DNA of 53,998 bases from NCBI GenBank assembly GCA_001577635.1, contig LSBP01000024.1, positions 1 to 53,998 of the forward strand. Reading direction: 5' to 3'. This document shows positions 11,748-22,232 of this stretch, piece after piece. Below the pieces are notes generated by a model. It saw nothing but the letters and a program-made list of their open reading frames with translations. It did no database searches and had not been told where the DNA came from. The translations under genes and the position numbers were made by a program. This stretch comes from Halomonadaceae bacterium T82-2. GTDB taxonomy: Bacteria; Pseudomonadota; Gammaproteobacteria; Pseudomonadales; Halomonadaceae. Numbering within the stretch: position 1 is the stretch's first letter; each line of letters begins with the position of its first letter.

Positions 11748-12536
11748 TCAGGTCTTGAGCGCCGCCGCGCCGTTGGACGGACGCATGGCGGCGGCATCCT
11801 CCTCGAGGAAGATCGGTCGCACGCTGTCGTTGAGATAGCAGGCATCGAATTCGGCGACATTCGCCAGTGCCTCGGGGTCGGGCAACGTCACCTTGTGGCG
11901 CTCGCGCAGCACCAGCTCTTCCTCGCGGAAGGCCGAGAAGGTACGACTGACATGCACGGCGCTCAGGCCCAGGGTGTCGGCCAGCTGCTCCTGGGACAGC
12001 GGCAGACGGAAGCGGCCATCGGTGGCGGCGCCGGTCTGGTCGAGACGCACGTACATCTCGTAGAGGAAATGCGCCAGCTTCTGGTGGGCGGTGCGACGCG
12101 CCAGGTTCACCAACCGTTCGGTGAGCAGCGCCTGCTGGCGGCTCGAGATCGAGAACAGCACGGCGGTCAGGGTGGTCGACTGGCGAAAAATGTCGAGCAA
12201 CCGGCGGTGCGGGAAGTGGCAGACGACCCCGTCGTCGATCATCGCGACCCCGGCCAGGCGCTGGGAAAAGGCGAATTCGCGCAGGCCGATGATGTCGCCG
12301 GGCAAAAAGACCTCGAGGATCTGGCGGCTACCGTCCCCGAGGTTGCGATAGGAATACGCCCAGCCGCGGCTGACGGTGCAGAACTCGGTGGCCTGTTCGT
12401 TCTCCTGCCACAGCACCTCGCCCGCCCTGACGTCCCGCGGGCTTTCCTCGAGTTCATGAAGCAGCGCCTTGTCCTGCTCCGAGAGCCGGCAGTAGTGGCT
12501 GAAATGGCGAATGATACAACTGTCGTGATTAGTCAC
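11748..12536 (-). CDS. Crp/Fnr-family transcriptional regulator
   Basis: A GTG start at 12536 is preferred because GGGAG lies 9-11 nt upstream; this gives 262 aa beginning VTNHDSCIIRHFSHYC. A cyclic-nucleotide-binding fold (about 35-125, FLPGDIIGLREFAF) precedes the dimer helix and the C-terminal winged HTH (LSQEQLADTLGLSAVHVSRTF). The FNR pattern C-x2-C-x5-C is absent, as only two N-terminal cysteines are present, so a classical oxygen-sensing [4Fe-4S] cluster is doubtful. It is convergent with the LysR gene (19-nt gap). Ligand and targets are unknown. Confidence 0.85.
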   Translation of the reverse strand: MTNHDSCIIRHFSHYCRLSEQDKALLHELEESPRDVRAGEVLWQENEQATEFCTVSRGWAYSYRNLGDGSRQILEVFLPGDIIGLREFAFSQRLAGVAMIDDGVVCHFPHRRLLDIFRQSTTLTAVLFSISSRQQALLTERLVNLARRTAHQKLAHFLYEMYVRLDQTGAATDGRFRLPLSQEQLADTLGLSAVHVSRTFSAFREEELVLRERHKVTLPDPEALANVAEFDACYLNDSVRPIFLEEDAAAMRPSNGAAALKT

Positions 12537-12754
12537 GGTGTTACGCTCTCCCGTTATCCAGCGTATCGCGGCATGTTCTTCTTGGCGGGCCGGTGCGAGT
12601 CGCCCGGCCCGTGCCGTCAGACAGCGCGCCACATGGTGGCCCGTCACACCCCGGATCGCCGATAACTCAGGTTATCGTCACCCGAGCGCGATCACGGCAG
12701 GGAGAGAGGGCCCGGCAGCCAGTCATTTCTTACTAGCAGCCGAAGCCCGGGATA

Positions 12755-12784
12755 CGCAAGCGTCGACCAATGGCGACGCTTGCG
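12755..12784 (-). terminator. Hairpin terminator after sdaA
   Basis: An 11-bp perfect stem (12755-12765 with 12774-12784, CGCAAGCGTCG arm) and an 8-nt loop sit 5 nt beyond the sdaA stop codon. No clear T-tract follows. It separates sdaA from the Crp/Fnr gene, whose promoter must lie in 12537-12750; nothing else is seen in that stretch. Confidence 0.6.
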
Positions 12785-12789
12785 GCCAT

Positions 12790-14169
12790 TCAGCACTCGA
12801 TGGCATTGACGGCAAGGCCGCCGCGGGAGGTTTCCTTGTACTTGTCCTGCATGTCGGCGCCGGTATCGCGCATGGTGCGAATCGCCTTGTCGAGCGAGAT
12901 GAAGTGCTCGCCGTCACCGCGCAGCGCCATCTGGGCGGCGTTGATCGCCTTCACCGAGGCGATGGCGTTGCGCTCGATGCAGGGCACCTGCACCAGGCCA
13001 CCGACGGGATCGCAGGTCAGCCCCAGGTTATGCTCGAGGCCGATCTCGGCGGCGTTCTCGACCTGGGCGGGCGTGGCCCCCATCACCTCGGCGAGACCGG
13101 CGGCGGCCATCGCGCAGGCCGAGCCGACCTCGCCCTGGCAGCCCACCTCGGCACCGGAGATCGAGGCGTTCTTCTTGCACAGGATGCCCACCGCGCCGGC
13201 GGCCAGCATGAAGTCCACCACATCGCGCTCGCTGGCCCCGGGCTGGAACTTCATGTAGTAGTGCAGCACGGCCGGAATGATACCTGCCGCGCCGTTGGTA
13301 GGCGCGGTGACCATGCGCCCGCCGGCGGCGTTCTCTTCATTGACGGCCAGGGCGAAGACGTTGACCCAGTCCATCGCCGAGAAGGTCGAGGCGATCAGGC
13401 AGGGGTTGTCCTCGGCGGCCAGCAGCCGCTCGTGCAGACGCTTGGCGCGACGCTTGACGTTGAGCCCGCCGGGCAGCACGCCCTCGTGGCTCAGGCCGTT
13501 GTCGACGCACTCCTGCATCGCCTCCCAGATCGCCCACAGCCCGCCGCGGATCTCGGCCTCGTCGCGCCAGGCGGTCTCGTTGGCCAGCATCAGCTCGCTG
13601 ATGCGCAGGCCGTGCAGGCGGCACAGGGCCAGCAGCTCGCCGGCGCTGTTGAAGTCGTAGGGCAGCGGCGTGGTATCGACATCCAGCTGCCCCTCGCTGG
13701 CCTGCTGCTCGTCGATGACGAAGCCACCGCCCACCGAATAGTAGGTGTTCTGGTACAGCTCGTCGCTGTGGCCATGGGCGATCAGGCGCATGGCATTGGG
13801 GTGGTGCGGCAGGTTCTCGTCGTGCAGCTGCATGTCCCGCGCCCACAGAAAGGCGATGGCCAGCCGGCCGTCGAGCATCAGGGTCTGCGCCTCGAGCAGC
13901 TCCTCGATGCAGGGCGTGATGATCGTCGGATCGATGCGGTCGGGACGCTCGCCCATCAACCCCATGATCACGGCGCGGTCGGTGCCGTGGCCGATGCCGG
14001 TCGCCGACAGCGACCCGAACAGCTGCACCTCGATGCGCGCGACACGCTCGAGCAGGTCCCGGGCGCGCAGCGACTCGACGAAGTCATGGGCAGCCTGCAT
14101 CGGCCCCACGGTGTGCGAACTCGACGGCCCGACGCCGATCTTGAACAGGTCGAATACACTGATGGCCAC
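12790..14169 (-). CDS. sdaA: L-serine ammonia-lyase (iron-sulfur L-serine dehydratase)
   Basis: This 459-aa single-chain bacterial L-serine dehydratase deaminates serine to pyruvate and ammonia. The N-terminal beta domain has the SSSHTVGPM signature, and the C-terminal alpha domain holds the cluster cysteines in [16 protein letters not shown] and LTCDPVGG. The chain ends in Cys (AVNAIEC), matching the tail-in-mouth ligand known for L-serine dehydratases of this class. It is divergent from a LysR regulator starting at 14314. Confidence 0.95.
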   Translation of the reverse strand: MAISVFDLFKIGVGPSSSHTVGPMQAAHDFVESLRARDLLERVARIEVQLFGSLSATGIGHGTDRAVIMGLMGERPDRIDPTIITPCIEELLEAQTLMLDGRLAIAFLWARDMQLHDENLPHHPNAMRLIAHGHSDELYQNTYYSVGGGFVIDEQQASEGQLDVDTTPLPYDFNSAGELLALCRLHGLRISELMLANETAWRDEAEIRGGLWAIWEAMQECVDNGLSHEGVLPGGLNVKRRAKRLHERLLAAEDNPCLIASTFSAMDWVNVFALAVNEENAAGGRMVTAPTNGAAGIIPAVLHYYMKFQPGASERDVVDFMLAAGAVGILCKKNASISGAEVGCQGEVGSACAMAAAGLAEVMGATPAQVENAAEIGLEHNLGLTCDPVGGLVQVPCIERNAIASVKAINAAQMALRGDGEHFISLDKAIRTMRDTGADMQDKYKETSRGGLAVNAIEC

Positions 14170-14313
14170 GTTGCCTCCCTTGTCGTCGCGACAGTCGGAT
14201 GAATCAGATTGGCTAAACCCGGCGCCAAAGCACCGCCATTGACTCTAGGTTGCGCGGCGTTTATACGGAGGACAACGGAGAATTCCTGGCCACCCCTTTA
14301 GAAACACTAAATC

Positions 14314-15249
14314 ATGAGCCGTACCCTCAACGCCCAGACCCACGCCTGGCTGAAGGTCTTCGCGGTCAGCGCCCGCCACCTGTCCTTCACCCGCGCCGCC
14401 GAGGAGCTGCACGTCACCACCGGCGCGGTCAGCCAGCAGATCAAGCAGCTCGAGGAGCGCCTGGGCTTCAAGCTGTTTCGCCGCCTGCCGCGGCGTCTCG
14501 AGCTCACCGATGAAGGCCGGCGCCTGGCCGGCGTGGTGGACGACGCCTACCAGGCGGTGGGTCAGGAGGTGCGCCGCCTGCGCTCGGGGCTGATGAGCGG
14601 CGTGCTGCGCCTGCGCTGCGTGCCGTCCTTCCTGACCAAGTGGCTGATGCCGCGCCTGCCACGGCTGCAGGCGCGCTTTCCCGACATCGAGATGCACGTC
14701 AGCGCCGAGGACAGCAACCTGTCGCTGCGCGACGGCGACTTCGACCTGGCCATCGACCTCAACGACGGCCACTACCCGGGGCTGGCCATCACCCCGCTGA
14801 TGGACGAGGTGATCTTTCCGGTCTGCGCACCGGGGCTGATGCGCGGCCGCCCGCCGCTGCGCCGCGCCGAGGATCTCGCCTGGTACCCGCTGCTGCACGA
14901 CGTGACCGCCTGGCGCGGCAGCCACGACTACGCCGAGTGGGAGCACTACCTCACCGCGATCGCCGCGCCGCACATCAACGTGCGCCGCGGCTACACCTTC
15001 AACCGCAACCAGCTGACCATGGAAGCCGCCATCAGCGGCATGGGCGTGGCCATCGCCCGACGCACGCTGATCACCACCGAGCTCAAGACCGGGGCGCTGA
15101 TCGCGCCCTTCCCGGAGCAGGTGGCCACCGACAAGCGCTACGGCATCGTGCATGCCCCCGGGGCGCTGGACGACCGTCGCCTGCGCGCCGTGCACGACTG
15201 GCTGGTCGAGGAGGCCCGGCGCCACCAGGACGCCACCGGCCGCCCATGA
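14314..15249 (+). CDS. GcvA-like LysR-family regulator
   Basis: The 311-aa protein has a GcvA-type HTH (SFTRAAEELHVTTGAVSQQIKQ, about 24-45, then ERLGFKLFRR) and a PBP2-type effector domain. It is divergent from sdaA across 144 bp, and GcvA-like regulators often control glycine/serine genes, so it may regulate sdaA. The 144-bp gap contains an AT-rich stretch near the gene start but no symmetry I can call an operator. Confidence 0.85.
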   Translation: MSRTLNAQTHAWLKVFAVSARHLSFTRAAEELHVTTGAVSQQIKQLEERLGFKLFRRLPRRLELTDEGRRLAGVVDDAYQAVGQEVRRLRSGLMSGVLRLRCVPSFLTKWLMPRLPRLQARFPDIEMHVSAEDSNLSLRDGDFDLAIDLNDGHYPGLAITPLMDEVIFPVCAPGLMRGRPPLRRAEDLAWYPLLHDVTAWRGSHDYAEWEHYLTAIAAPHINVRRGYTFNRNQLTMEAAISGMGVAIARRTLITTELKTGALIAPFPEQVATDKRYGIVHAPGALDDRRLRAVHDWLVEEARRHQDATGRP

Positions 15250-15251
15250 AA

Positions 15252-15280
15252 GACGCCCGCGAGACAGGCTCGCGGGCGTC
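15252..15280. terminator. Bidirectional hairpin between LysR gene and rpoD
   Basis: A perfect 12-bp GC stem (15252-15263 with 15269-15280) with a 5-nt ACAGG loop lies between convergent genes, 3 nt after the LysR stop and 33 nt after the rpoD stop. Only a short TTT follows on the minus strand. Confidence 0.6.
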
Positions 15281-15312
15281 GGGGGTGGCGTCGGCGGCAT
15301 GCGCCGCGGGCG

Positions 15313-17175
<1,863 letters not shown>

Positions 17176-17246
17176 AGAAACCCTATATCGACGAAGAAGA
17201 ATGGAGCACCTGAACGAAAAGGCGGTGAAAATCGAGTAAGCCCGCT

Positions 17247-17275
17247 AGTATAGCGGAATAGCGCCTTGCCCCGCC
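17247..17275 (-). promoter_or_regulatory. Candidate rpoD promoter
   Basis: On the minus strand TATACT (17252-17247) sits about 70 nt before the rpoD start, inside the small palindrome CCGCTA-TAC-TAGCGG (17242-17256). No good -35 is seen at 17 bp, so this could need an activator or be a minor promoter. The dnaG-rpoD gap (17176-17408) holds no gene. Confidence 0.4.
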
Positions 17276-17408
17276 ACTTTTTCTATTTGCGCCGCAATTC
17301 AGGTGTGTTAGTTTGTCCGGTTACGTTGCCGTTTGCTTTCCTCTTAGATGGGGGAGCCGGGCAATAATTCAACCCCCGCCCGCGCGACTGTCGCGTTCGC
17401 GGCGCCGC

Positions 17409-19229
17409 TCACCGATTGAGCGACATCAGCAGCTCCATGAGCCGCTGCTTCTCTTCCCGTGACAACCGCTCACCGCCCCGCTCCTTGGCCAGCAGTGCCG
17501 CATACTCGCTTTCCGGCGTCTGCCGCGAGCGTCGACGCTGAAAGTGCGCGACCAGCCCCTCGAGCTCGGTGGCGCGGGCGTCGCGCGGAATCAACAGCTC
17601 ACGGCGCGCCAGCGCTTCCAGCCGCTGACCCTCCTGCGTGCCGTGGAAATGCGCCAGCAGCACCTGGGGGCTGCGATAGCGCCCGGCCCGAAGCAGCTCG
17701 ATCACGTCCCGGCACAGCACCACGTCACCTTCATCGTCGGCGCACCAATCGAGATCGTCCGGCAGATGCTCGACCAGCGCCGGCTCATGCACCAGCAGCT
17801 GCAGCACCCGATCGATCATCGACAGCGCCCCGGCCAGCCGAGGTGCCGGCCGGGGCATCGCCGCCCCGGGCTCCGCCGCAGCTTCGGGGGGCTCGTCCAC
17901 CACTGCCTCGGCAGCGGGCGCCGGCGCATCCGCCATCAGCGCCGTGAAACGCGCCTGATCGATACCGGTACGCTTCGACAGCTCACCGAGCAGCAGCGAC
18001 TTCAGCACGCCCTCCGGAAGACGCTTCAACGCCGCCAGCACCGTGCTGGCGAAACGCTCGCGCTCCTCGATGTGCTGCAGGTCGCGCCCCTCGGCCGCCT
18101 GCTCGAACAGAAACTCCGACAGCGGCATGGCACAGGTAATGCGGTCGCGGAACGCCTGCGCCCCCTCGCGTCGCACCAGGCTGTCGGGGTCCTCGCCGTC
18201 GGGCAGGAACAGGAAGCGCACCTGGCGCCCGTCGATCATCTGCGGCAGCACCGCCTCCAGCGCACGCCGTGCGGCCTGACGACCGGCGTTATCGCCGTCG
18301 AAGCAGAACACCACCTCGCCGACCAGCCGGAACAGCCGCTGCACATGCTCCTCGGTGACCGAGGTACCGAGCGTGGCGCAGGCATTGCGAATATCGAACT
18401 GCGCCAGCGCCACCACATCCATGTAGCCTTCCACCACCAGCAGCCGCTCGAGCCGGCGATTGGCCTGGCGCGCCTCGTGAAGACCGTAGAGTTCGCGCCC
18501 CTTGTGGAAGACCGGCGTTTCCGGCGAGTTGAGGTACTTGGGCTTGGCATCGCCCAGCACGCGCCCGCCGAATCCCAGGGTGCGCCCCTTCCAGTCGCGG
18601 ATCGGGAACATCACCCGGTCGCGGAAGCGATCATAGACGCGCCCGCTGTCCTCGCGCTGCACGAGCAGTCCGTACTCGACCTGCACGGCGTCATTGATGC
18701 CCTGGTCGTGAAGATGGCGCCGCAGCGCCTCCCAGCCGTCGGGGGCATAGCCGATCGCGAAATCGCGCAGCACCTCGGACGAGAGCCCGCGGCGTTCAAG
18801 ATACTCGCGCCCGGCACGCCCCTCGCTCATGGCCAACCGTTCGCGGAAGAAGCGCGTCGCCAGCTCCAGCAGATTGACCCCTTCGCGACGCTGACGTTCC
18901 CGAGCCTGGGCACGCGGATCATCCTGCCCCTCGCGTGGTACCTCCAGCCCCAGACGCGAGGCCAGCTGCTCGACCGCCTCGGGAAAGCGCAGGTTGTCGT
19001 ATTCCATCAGAAAGCGTAGCGCATTGCCGTGTGCGCCACAGCCGAAGCAATGGTAGAACTGCTTGTCCTGACTGACGGTGAACGAGGGCGACTTTTCCTG
19101 ATGGAAGGGGCAGAGCCCGGCGTGATTGCGCCCTGCCTTCTTCAGCTGGACACGTTCACCGACCACATCGACGATATCGACGCGTGCCAGCAGGTCATCG
19201 AGAAAGCGCTGAGGAATGGGTCCGGCCAT
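17409..19229 (-). CDS. dnaG: DNA primase
   Basis: The 606-aa primase synthesises RNA primers at the replication fork. The start MAGPIPQRFLDDLL was chosen over an upstream in-frame ATG because it matches the family N-terminus. The zinc-binding domain shows CPFHQEKSPSF and FYHCFGCGAHG (about 40-65). The TOPRIM core shows VVEGYMDVVAL and CFDGDNAGRQAA. A C-terminal helicase-binding domain follows an Ala/Pro/Glu-rich linker (about 430-460). It lies between rpsU and rpoD in the conserved operon. Confidence 0.97.
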   Translation of the reverse strand: MAGPIPQRFLDDLLARVDIVDVVGERVQLKKAGRNHAGLCPFHQEKSPSFTVSQDKQFYHCFGCGAHGNALRFLMEYDNLRFPEAVEQLASRLGLEVPREGQDDPRAQARERQRREGVNLLELATRFFRERLAMSEGRAGREYLERRGLSSEVLRDFAIGYAPDGWEALRRHLHDQGINDAVQVEYGLLVQREDSGRVYDRFRDRVMFPIRDWKGRTLGFGGRVLGDAKPKYLNSPETPVFHKGRELYGLHEARQANRRLERLLVVEGYMDVVALAQFDIRNACATLGTSVTEEHVQRLFRLVGEVVFCFDGDNAGRQAARRALEAVLPQMIDGRQVRFLFLPDGEDPDSLVRREGAQAFRDRITCAMPLSEFLFEQAAEGRDLQHIEERERFASTVLAALKRLPEGVLKSLLLGELSKRTGIDQARFTALMADAPAPAAEAVVDEPPEAAAEPGAAMPRPAPRLAGALSMIDRVLQLLVHEPALVEHLPDDLDWCADDEGDVVLCRDVIELLRAGRYRSPQVLLAHFHGTQEGQRLEALARRELLIPRDARATELEGLVAHFQRRRSRQTPESEYAALLAKERGGERLSREEKQRLMELLMSLNR

Positions 19230-19292
19230 GCACGCACTCTCGAAAGCAGCCAATGCCGACAGGCTCCGCCCAGGGCGGCCGGCCCGTCTCGC

Positions 19293-19323
19293 ACAAAAAC
19301 AAACGGCCACCGAGTGGCGGCCG
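19293..19323 (-). terminator. Terminator/attenuator between rpsU and dnaG
   Basis: On the minus strand a small hairpin (GCCAC-TCG-GTGGC, 19318-19306, with the alternative longer pair GGCCG/CGGCC) runs into a T-rich tract GTTTGTTTTTGT (to 19293). A second hairpin GAGGCAG-AAG..CTGCCTC (19338-19354) lies between it and the rpsU stop. In E. coli a terminator in this same gap lets S21 be made in large excess over primase; these elements probably do the same. Confidence 0.65.
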
Positions 19324-19363
19324 CTTGGCGTCCCTCTGAGGCAGAAGCTGCCTCAAGTACGGA

Positions 19364-19579
19364 TCAATACAACCGTTCGAAGCGCTTGCGCTCACGCTGC
19401 AGCTTCTTGGCGTGACGCTTCACGGCCGCTGCTGCCTTGCGCTTGCGAACCGCGGTCGGCTTCTCGTAGCTCTCGCGACGACGCACTTCGGACAGAACGC
19501 CGGCTTTTTCGCAGGAACGCTTGAAGCGACGCAGAGCGACGTCGAACGGCTCGTTATCACGTACTTTGACAGAAGGCAT
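19364..19579 (-). CDS. rpsU: Small ribosomal subunit protein bS21
   Basis: The 71-aa basic protein begins [21 protein letters not shown] and ends in a Lys/Arg-rich tail ([23 protein letters not shown] in part), the family pattern and usual length. An AGGTGAG Shine-Dalgarno precedes the ATG at 19579. It is the first gene of the macromolecular synthesis operon, with its own strong promoter about 150 nt upstream. Confidence 0.98.
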   Translation of the reverse strand: MPSVKVRDNEPFDVALRRFKRSCEKAGVLSEVRRRESYEKPTAVRKRKAAAAVKRHAKKLQRERKRFERLY

Positions 19580-19730
19580 TAAGCACTCACCTACCTTGGA
19601 ATCATGAGTTCGGTTTGAACGCACGCCCCATGATCTGACGCATACCGTGGCAATGCATGCCAGGCACTAAGCTGGCACAACCGGCTATCGTCGGGAATCG
19701 GGCGCACGACCCAGTCTTGCAGAGTCGGAT

Positions 19731-19759
19731 ATTCTAGTGACGAACCACCAGCTTTGCAA
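19731..19759 (-). promoter_or_regulatory. Sigma70 promoter of the rpsU-dnaG-rpoD operon
   Basis: On the minus strand TTGCAA (19759-19754) and TAGAAT (19736-19731) are separated by exactly 17 bp, a near-consensus sigma70 promoter. It predicts a leader of about 145 nt before the rpsU start at 19579, whose role is unclear. Confidence 0.7.
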
Positions 19760-19814
19760 ACGTCGCCGCTCGCGCCCCAGAGCAATCGCAGTTGGCTTCG
19801 ACGAGGGCGCCGGG

Positions 19815-19899
19815 GGCAGGTTGGAGAGGAGGTCCGATGCCAAGGATGGCATCGGTAGCGCCCAGGGAAGGGTTTACAGCGCCTCCTCGCAGGCCTGCC
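19815..19899. repeat. Structured intergenic element with three nested helices
   Basis: Within the 433-bp gap between rpsU and tsaD, three nested inverted repeats are visible: GGCAGG/CCTGCC (19815-19820 with 19894-19899), GAGGAGG/CCTCCTC (19826-19832 with 19882-19888), and a perfect 9-bp stem CCGATGCCA/TGGCATCGG (19834-19842 with 19847-19855) closed by an AGGA tetraloop. It has no coding potential. It could be a dispersed palindromic repeat or a structured RNA. It sits behind the rpsU promoter and in front of a possible tsaD -10 (TAGAAT, 19978-19983). No second copy is seen in the window. Confidence 0.55.
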
Positions 19900-20012
19900 G
19901 TCGGCTCAGCCCAAGCCATGTTTCAGCTATCTGCAATAGCCTTGGCTCGCGCCCTGCCGGGGGATCGCCGAACGGGTTAGAATGGCCCTTTCACCGATCG
20001 ACGAGCCGAACC

Positions 20013-21050
20013 ATGCGCGTACTGGGGATCGAAACCTCCTGCGACGAAACCGGTGTCGCCCTCTACGACACCAAGAACGGCCTGCTGGCCGACGCCCTCT
20101 ACAGCCAGATCGCGATGCACGCCGACTTCGGCGGTGTCGTGCCGGAACTCGCCTCCCGCGATCACACGCGCAAGCTGCTGCCGCTGATCCAGCAGGTGCT
20201 CGACGACGCCCACCTGACCCGCGGCGACCTCGACGGCATCGCCTATACCGCCGGCCCCGGGTTGGTCGGCGCACTGATGGTCGGCGCCGCCACCGCCCAC
20301 GGCCTGGCCCGCGCCCTGGGCCGCCCGGTGCTCGGCGTGCACCACATGGAAGGCCACCTGCTGGCACCGATGCTCGAGGCCGACCCGCCCGCCTTTCCCT
20401 TCGTCGCCCTGCTGGTCTCCGGCGGCCACACGCAACTGGTGGCGGTGAACGGCCTCGGCGACTACCGGCTGCTCGGCGAGTCAGTCGACGACGCCGCCGG
20501 CGAGGCCTTCGACAAGGCCGCCAAGATGCTCGACCTGCCCTACCCCGGCGGCCCGCAGGTGGCGAAGCTGGCCGAATCCGGCGACCCCGCGCGCTTTCGC
20601 TTTCCGCGACCGATGACCGACCGCCCCGGGCTCGACTTCAGCTTCTCGGGACTCAAGACCCACACCCTGACCACCGCCCGCGCCCTGCGCGACGCCGGCG
20701 AGCTCGACGACCAGGGGCGCGCCGACATCGCCCGGGCCTTCGAGGATGCGGTGGTCGACACCCTGGTGATCAAGTGCCGCCGCGCGCTCGACGAGACGGG
20801 GCTGAAGCGGCTGGTGGTGGCCGGCGGGGTGAGCGCCAATGTGCGCCTGCGCGAACGGCTCGACGCCGAGCTGCGCAAGCGCAACGCCCGCGCCTACTAT
20901 CCCCGGGGCCGCTTCTGCACCGACAACGGCGCGATGATCGCCTACGTGGGCGCCCAGCGCCTACTGGCCGGCGAGCGTGACGGCGAGGCCATGCGGGCCG
21001 TGCCGCGCTGGCCGCTGACCGAGTTGACCGCCCCGGCCATTGCGTCCTGA
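20013..21050 (+). CDS. tsaD: tRNA N6-threonylcarbamoyladenosine transferase subunit
   Basis: This 345-aa ASKHA-fold protein transfers the threonylcarbamoyl group to A37 of ANN-decoding tRNAs together with TsaB and TsaE. The start [14 protein letters not shown] is the family N-terminus, and the metal-binding HMEGH motif lies in [11 protein letters not shown] (about 110). Later blocks include DFSFSGLKT and [13 protein letters not shown]. The last 28 codons exist a second time just downstream as a degraded copy (21086-21186), so the present C-terminus (ELTAPAIAS) may have been acquired by recombination. Confidence 0.96.
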   Translation: MRVLGIETSCDETGVALYDTKNGLLADALYSQIAMHADFGGVVPELASRDHTRKLLPLIQQVLDDAHLTRGDLDGIAYTAGPGLVGALMVGAATAHGLARALGRPVLGVHHMEGHLLAPMLEADPPAFPFVALLVSGGHTQLVAVNGLGDYRLLGESVDDAAGEAFDKAAKMLDLPYPGGPQVAKLAESGDPARFRFPRPMTDRPGLDFSFSGLKTHTLTTARALRDAGELDDQGRADIARAFEDAVVDTLVIKCRRALDETGLKRLVVAGGVSANVRLRERLDAELRKRNARAYYPRGRFCTDNGAMIAYVGAQRLLAGERDGEAMRAVPRWPLTELTAPAIAS

Positions 21051-21085
21051 AACGACAGGCGATGATCGCGCTCTCCATAACTCCA

Positions 21086-21186
21086 GCGCCCAGCGCCTGC
21101 TGGCCGGCGAGCGTGACGGCGAGGCCATGCGGGCCGTGCCGCGCTGGCCGCTGGCCGAGCTGACGCCGCCCCGCGGCGGGCGCTGA
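21086..21186 (+). pseudogene. Duplicated 3' fragment of tsaD
   Basis: 21086-21169 repeats 20950-21033 of tsaD with only a few mismatches (offset 136 bp). Read in register it encodes [18 protein letters not shown] and on to a different ending, ELTPPRGGR, with its own TGA at 21184-21186. The copy is out of frame with tsaD (136 is not a multiple of three) and has no start codon, so it is a remnant. It probably marks a recombination or integration event that replaced the gene end and left the older end behind. Confidence 0.8.
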
Positions 21187-21193
21187 GCCTCTC

Positions 21194-21790
21194 TCAGCGC
21201 CCGCCCAGATCGGGGCCATTACGCCCCAGGCGGCGAATGTTCCAGGCATGGCGCAGCCATACCAGCGCCGCCAGCACACCGATCACGCCGGCATACTCGG
21301 GCGCCAGCCACAGCCCGAGCAGCGGCGCAGCCAGGGCGCTGGTCAGCGACGCCACGGCCGCAGTGCGCACACGCCAGGCCAGCAGCGCCCAGAGCGTCGC
21401 ACAGCTCAGCGCCACCCAGGGGGCCAGCACCAGCAGCACGCCGAAGGCACTGGCCACGGCCTTGCCGCCGCGAAAGCCGTACCATAGCGGATAGCTGTGC
21501 CCCAGCAGCACCCCGAAGCCGACCACGCCCTGCGCCCAGGGCGGCAGCTCGGCGGCCCGGGCCAGCCACAGCACCGGCATGCCCTTGGCGGCGTCGACGG
21601 ACAGCGTCGCCAGGGCGAGCCGCGCGCCGTGCAGGCGCAGCACGTTGGAGAAGCCGGGGTTGCCCGAGCCCGAGACACGGGGGTCCGCGACACCGGCCAG
21701 CCGGCAGACCCACACCGCGCCCAGCAGGGTGCCGCAGACATAGCCCAGCCCGGCGAGAACGACGAGGGCGAGAACGAAATCATCAGGCAT
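21194..21790 (-). CDS. plsY: Acyl-phosphate:glycerol-3-phosphate acyltransferase
   Basis: The 198-aa integral membrane enzyme moves the acyl group from acyl-phosphate to glycerol-3-phosphate, the first step of phospholipid synthesis. Five or more hydrophobic segments are visible. Family motifs are SGSGNPGFSN (about 40-49) and GHSYPLWYGFRGGKAVA (about 95-111). The start MPDDFVLAL matches the usual N-terminal membrane segment. It is convergent with tsaD and its remnant, with a 7-nt gap, and divergent from folB. Confidence 0.93.
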   Translation of the reverse strand: MPDDFVLALVVLAGLGYVCGTLLGAVWVCRLAGVADPRVSGSGNPGFSNVLRLHGARLALATLSVDAAKGMPVLWLARAAELPPWAQGVVGFGVLLGHSYPLWYGFRGGKAVASAFGVLLVLAPWVALSCATLWALLAWRVRTAAVASLTSALAAPLLGLWLAPEYAGVIGVLAALVWLRHAWNIRRLGRNGPDLGGR

Positions 21791-21878
21791 GGCGGCAATC
21801 CGGAACACGGTGGCACCCCGAGATTCTGCCATGCCGATTCGGTACAATCGACGCTTTACCCATCAGCGGGAGAACGAC

Positions 21879-22232
21879 GTGGATCGCGTGCTGATCGAAG
21901 GGCTGACGGTGGAGACGGTGATCGGCGTCTACGACTGGGAGCGCACCATCCGCCAGCGCCTCGAACTCGACCTGGAGCTGGCCACCGACATCCGCCCCGC
22001 CGCGGCGGACGACGACCTGACCCACACCCTCGACTACGCCGCCATCTGCGAGGCCATCGCCCGCTTCGCCGAGGCGAGTCATTTCGGTCTGGTCGAGACC
22101 TTCGCCGAGCGCCTCGCCGCGCACCTGCGCGAGGCCTTCGGCATCACCGGGCTGCGCCTTACCGTGCGCAAGCCCGGCGCCGTCGCCGCCGCCCGTGCGG
22201 TGGGGGTGAGCATCGAGCGGGGCGCCCTCTGA
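21879..22232 (+). CDS. folB: Dihydroneopterin aldolase
   Basis: A GTG start at 21879 with GGGAGAA upstream gives 117 aa beginning VDRVLIEGLTVETVIGVYDWER, the FolB N-terminus. It converts dihydroneopterin to 6-hydroxymethyl-dihydropterin in folate synthesis. Conserved features are YDWER, LDYAAI and the catalytic Lys in TVRKPGA. A TACAAT (21843-21848) upstream is a plausible -10. Its TGA overlaps the folK ATG. Confidence 0.94.
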   Translation: MDRVLIEGLTVETVIGVYDWERTIRQRLELDLELATDIRPAAADDDLTHTLDYAAICEAIARFAEASHFGLVETFAERLAAHLREAFGITGLRLTVRKPGAVAAARAVGVSIERGAL

